Origin: an uncultured Opitutaceae bacterium
GTDB lineage: Bacteria > Verrucomicrobiota > Verrucomicrobiia > Opitutales > Opitutaceae
DNA length: 53,904 bases
Assembly: GCA_903916755.1 (NCBI GenBank)
Contig: CAIWXW010000182.1
Coordinates: forward strand, 1 to 53,904
Direction: 5' to 3'
Shown here: piece by piece, positions 52,620 to 53,904 of the stretch
How the letters are laid out: each line of letters begins with the position of its first letter
Numbering within the stretch: position 1 is the stretch's first letter
Translations under genes and position numbers: made by a program
Notes under the pieces: generated by a model
What the model saw: the letters and a program-made list of their open reading frames with translations, nothing else
Database searches by the model: none
What the model was told of the DNA's origin: nothing

Positions 52620-53904
52620 TTACGGGGTCGCCGCTTTCGCGACTTCCACCGCAAATGCGTAGTCCGGCCCGAAGATGTTCGCCCGGAAGATCACGTACTT
52701 CTGGTCGGGGGTGAACATCGGATTCGGCTCGAGGCGGTAATTCTGGGCGCCATGGATGGCGGTCTTGGACATGTTGACCAGGCGCTCCACTTTGAGTGAC
52801 CCGCCGTCGATCAGGTTTGTTCCGAGCGTGTGGTCGTCCGGATTCGGGACCGGATGGCAGAGGACGATCCACGGGTTCCGGGCATTGCCGTCGCCGCAGA
52901 AGTCCGTCCCGTCGGGGGAGGTGTTGTGATGGATCGAGCCGGCCTCGGCGTCCTGGTGGTACCAGACGCGGGCGCCGGTCTTCAGGTTATAGCCCGAGAT
53001 GAAGCCCGATCCGGCCACCCGGCGCGGAAACTGGAGCTGGTACCAGAGGGTCTCGCCGTCGGCGCCCCACCATTCGTGGCCGGCGATCTCCATTTTCATG
53101 ATCCGCTTGTGGATGAGCTGGTTTTGCGTGCCGTCCGTCCGGATGGTCCAGATGCGGTCGACCTGCTGCCAGGAACCCTCGTGGCAGTACATGAGGAGGG
53201 TGGGATCGGCCGGAGAAAACTGGAAGTGGTTCAGCCAGTCGGGGCTGTGCTCGATCAGCTTGGTGATGGCGCCGGTCTGCAGGTTCACGGTGAACAGGGT
53301 GTTGGGCAGGTGCGCATTCAGGCGCAGGGCCATGTTGTCCTCCTTGTTCTCGGGTTCCCCGAGGTTCTTTGCGCCCATCTGATTCTGCTTGGTCATCCTG
53401 CCGCCATAGACGCCGGGGCCGATGACATCGCCTTCGATGTAGGAGCCCGCGCCGAGGGTTTCATCGGCGTTGATGGTCACGACGCTCGCCCGGCGGGGCA
53501 GATCAGTGATCTTGCGGATCTCGCCGGTGTCGATGTTGGCCGCCCAGAGCGAGAGGTGGAACGAGTCCTCGTTCTCCTTGGTGAAGTAGATGGTGGGGGT
53601 CTTGTGACCCACGACAATCGCGCGGGTGATGCCCTTGGCGAGCGGCCTGGCCTCGAACCCGTCGAGCTTGAGGACCATCAGATTGCCGTCGGAGGTGGTG
53701 TAGATCATCTCCTTGCCGTCCGGCGTGAAGGCATTGAAGTTGAAATAGAAGCTGTCGGAGCCGGGCTCGTTGGTGATCCGGAAGACCCGGTGTCCGGTGT
53801 CCGGGTCGACCCAGCTCTTTGGCGGCTCCTGGCCGGAATCGGGGCTCCCGCTGGCGGCTTGCGCGTGAGCGGAAGCCGGCCAGCTGGCGGCAAAGAGCAG
53901 GGCG
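52620..53904 (-). CDS. Oligogalacturonate lyase-like (PL22) beta-propeller protein, partial (5' end outside window)
   Basis: At least 427 residues in frame; the gene runs off the right edge. The edge codons (ALLFAASWPASAHAQA) are the end of a signal peptide, so only the first few residues are missing. The mature protein starts SWVDPDTGHRVFRITNEPGS, then FYFNFNAFTPDGKEMIYTT, typical of PL22 seven-bladed propellers, with further blade motifs (GHEWWGADGETLWYQ, HHNTSPDGTDFCGDG). In characterised PL22 enzymes a C-terminal Gln plus His-x-His set binds manganese. Here the corresponding stretch is QNYRLEPNPMFTPD, so those His are not conserved. PL22 enzymes cleave digalacturonate to uronates, normally in the cytoplasm; this one is exported. 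Confidence 0.82.
   Translation of the reverse strand, partial: ALLFAASWPASAHAQAASGSPDSGQEPPKSWVDPDTGHRVFRITNEPGSDSFYFNFNAFTPDGKEMIYTTSDGNLMVLKLDGFEARPLAKGITRAIVVGHKTPTIYFTKENEDSFHLSLWAANIDTGEIRKITDLPRRASVVTINADETLGAGSYIEGDVIGPGVYGGRMTKQNQMGAKNLGEPENKEDNMALRLNAHLPNTLFTVNLQTGAITKLIEHSPDWLNHFQFSPADPTLLMYCHEGSWQQVDRIWTIRTDGTQNQLIHKRIMKMEIAGHEWWGADGETLWYQLQFPRRVAGSGFISGYNLKTGARVWYHQDAEAGSIHHNTSPDGTDFCGDGNARNPWIVLCHPVPNPDDHTLGTNLIDGGSLKVERLVNMSKTAIHGAQNYRLEPNPMFTPDQKYVIFRANIFGPDYAFAVEVAKAATP

Noticed and set aside
1-53904. tRNA, rRNA, CRISPR arrays, transposases, integrases, att sites, prophage or plasmid origin genes
   Set aside because: None seen on either strand by reading; a dedicated scan (tRNAscan-SE, Infernal) would be needed to exclude small RNAs.

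Overview
The window is a 53.9 kb piece of a very GC-rich, densely coding bacterial chromosome with no rRNA, tRNA, insertion sequence or CRISPR array that I can see. The gene content fits an aerobic, plant-polysaccharide-degrading Verrucomicrobiota member, most likely an Opitutaceae relative: pectin enzymes, many twin-arginine (Tat) exported TIM-barrel enzymes, a fused cytochrome c/PQQ dehydrogenase with a Pirellula/Verrucomicrobium-type heme domain, DUF6298- and GH127-like proteins. This taxonomic call is inference. Most start codons lack a Shine-Dalgarno motif and follow a C/pyrimidine-rich stretch.

Layout. 1-3.0 kb: tail of an unknown gene, a Tat-exported mannonate dehydratase-like enzyme and a rhamnogalacturonan acetylesterase-like SGNH esterase. 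3.0-12.9 kb (minus): tetR, a small leader ORF, a three-gene RND efflux operon (adaptor, pump, outer-membrane factor) and rapA. Two near-identical 18-bp operators precede tetR and the small ORF. 12.9-20.2 kb: tRNA acp3U synthase (DTW protein), a hexuronate-type MFS transporter, an exported metallo-beta-lactamase-fold protein, a DUF4383 membrane protein, a lipoprotein, a DsrE protein and a GH127-like enzyme. 20.2-26.9 kb (minus): a three-gene transglutaminase/DUF2126 and circularly permuted ATP-grasp/alpha-E operon. 27.0-31.8 kb: a purine-related stretch (MTA/SAH nucleosidase-like protein translationally coupled to an NCS2 permease, a CAD-type alcohol dehydrogenase, an exported NUP-family protein). 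31.9-37.2 kb: a GT-C/TPR membrane protein, several tiny ORFs, cheB and cheR, and a head-to-head junction of two truncated two-component genes.

37.3-53.9 kb is the most interesting part: a pectin/sugar-acid locus. A beta-helix plus DUF6298-like protein, a pectinesterase-like protein and an oligogalacturonate-lyase-like protein flank two divergent operons. The leftward operon encodes an enolase-superfamily dehydratase, a DapA-family lyase and an amidohydrolase-2 (lactonase-type) enzyme, each with a Tat signal. The rightward operon encodes an MFS sugar-acid transporter, a di-heme PQQ dehydrogenase, a Tat-exported TIM-barrel protein and an exported cupin. Dehydrogenase, lactonase, dehydratase and aldolase/dehydratase are the four steps of known non-phosphorylating oxidative sugar or uronate pathways, but here all carry export signals. 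My main hypothesis is that the oxidative pathway runs in the periplasm and delivers electrons straight to the respiratory chain, while the MFS protein imports the product.
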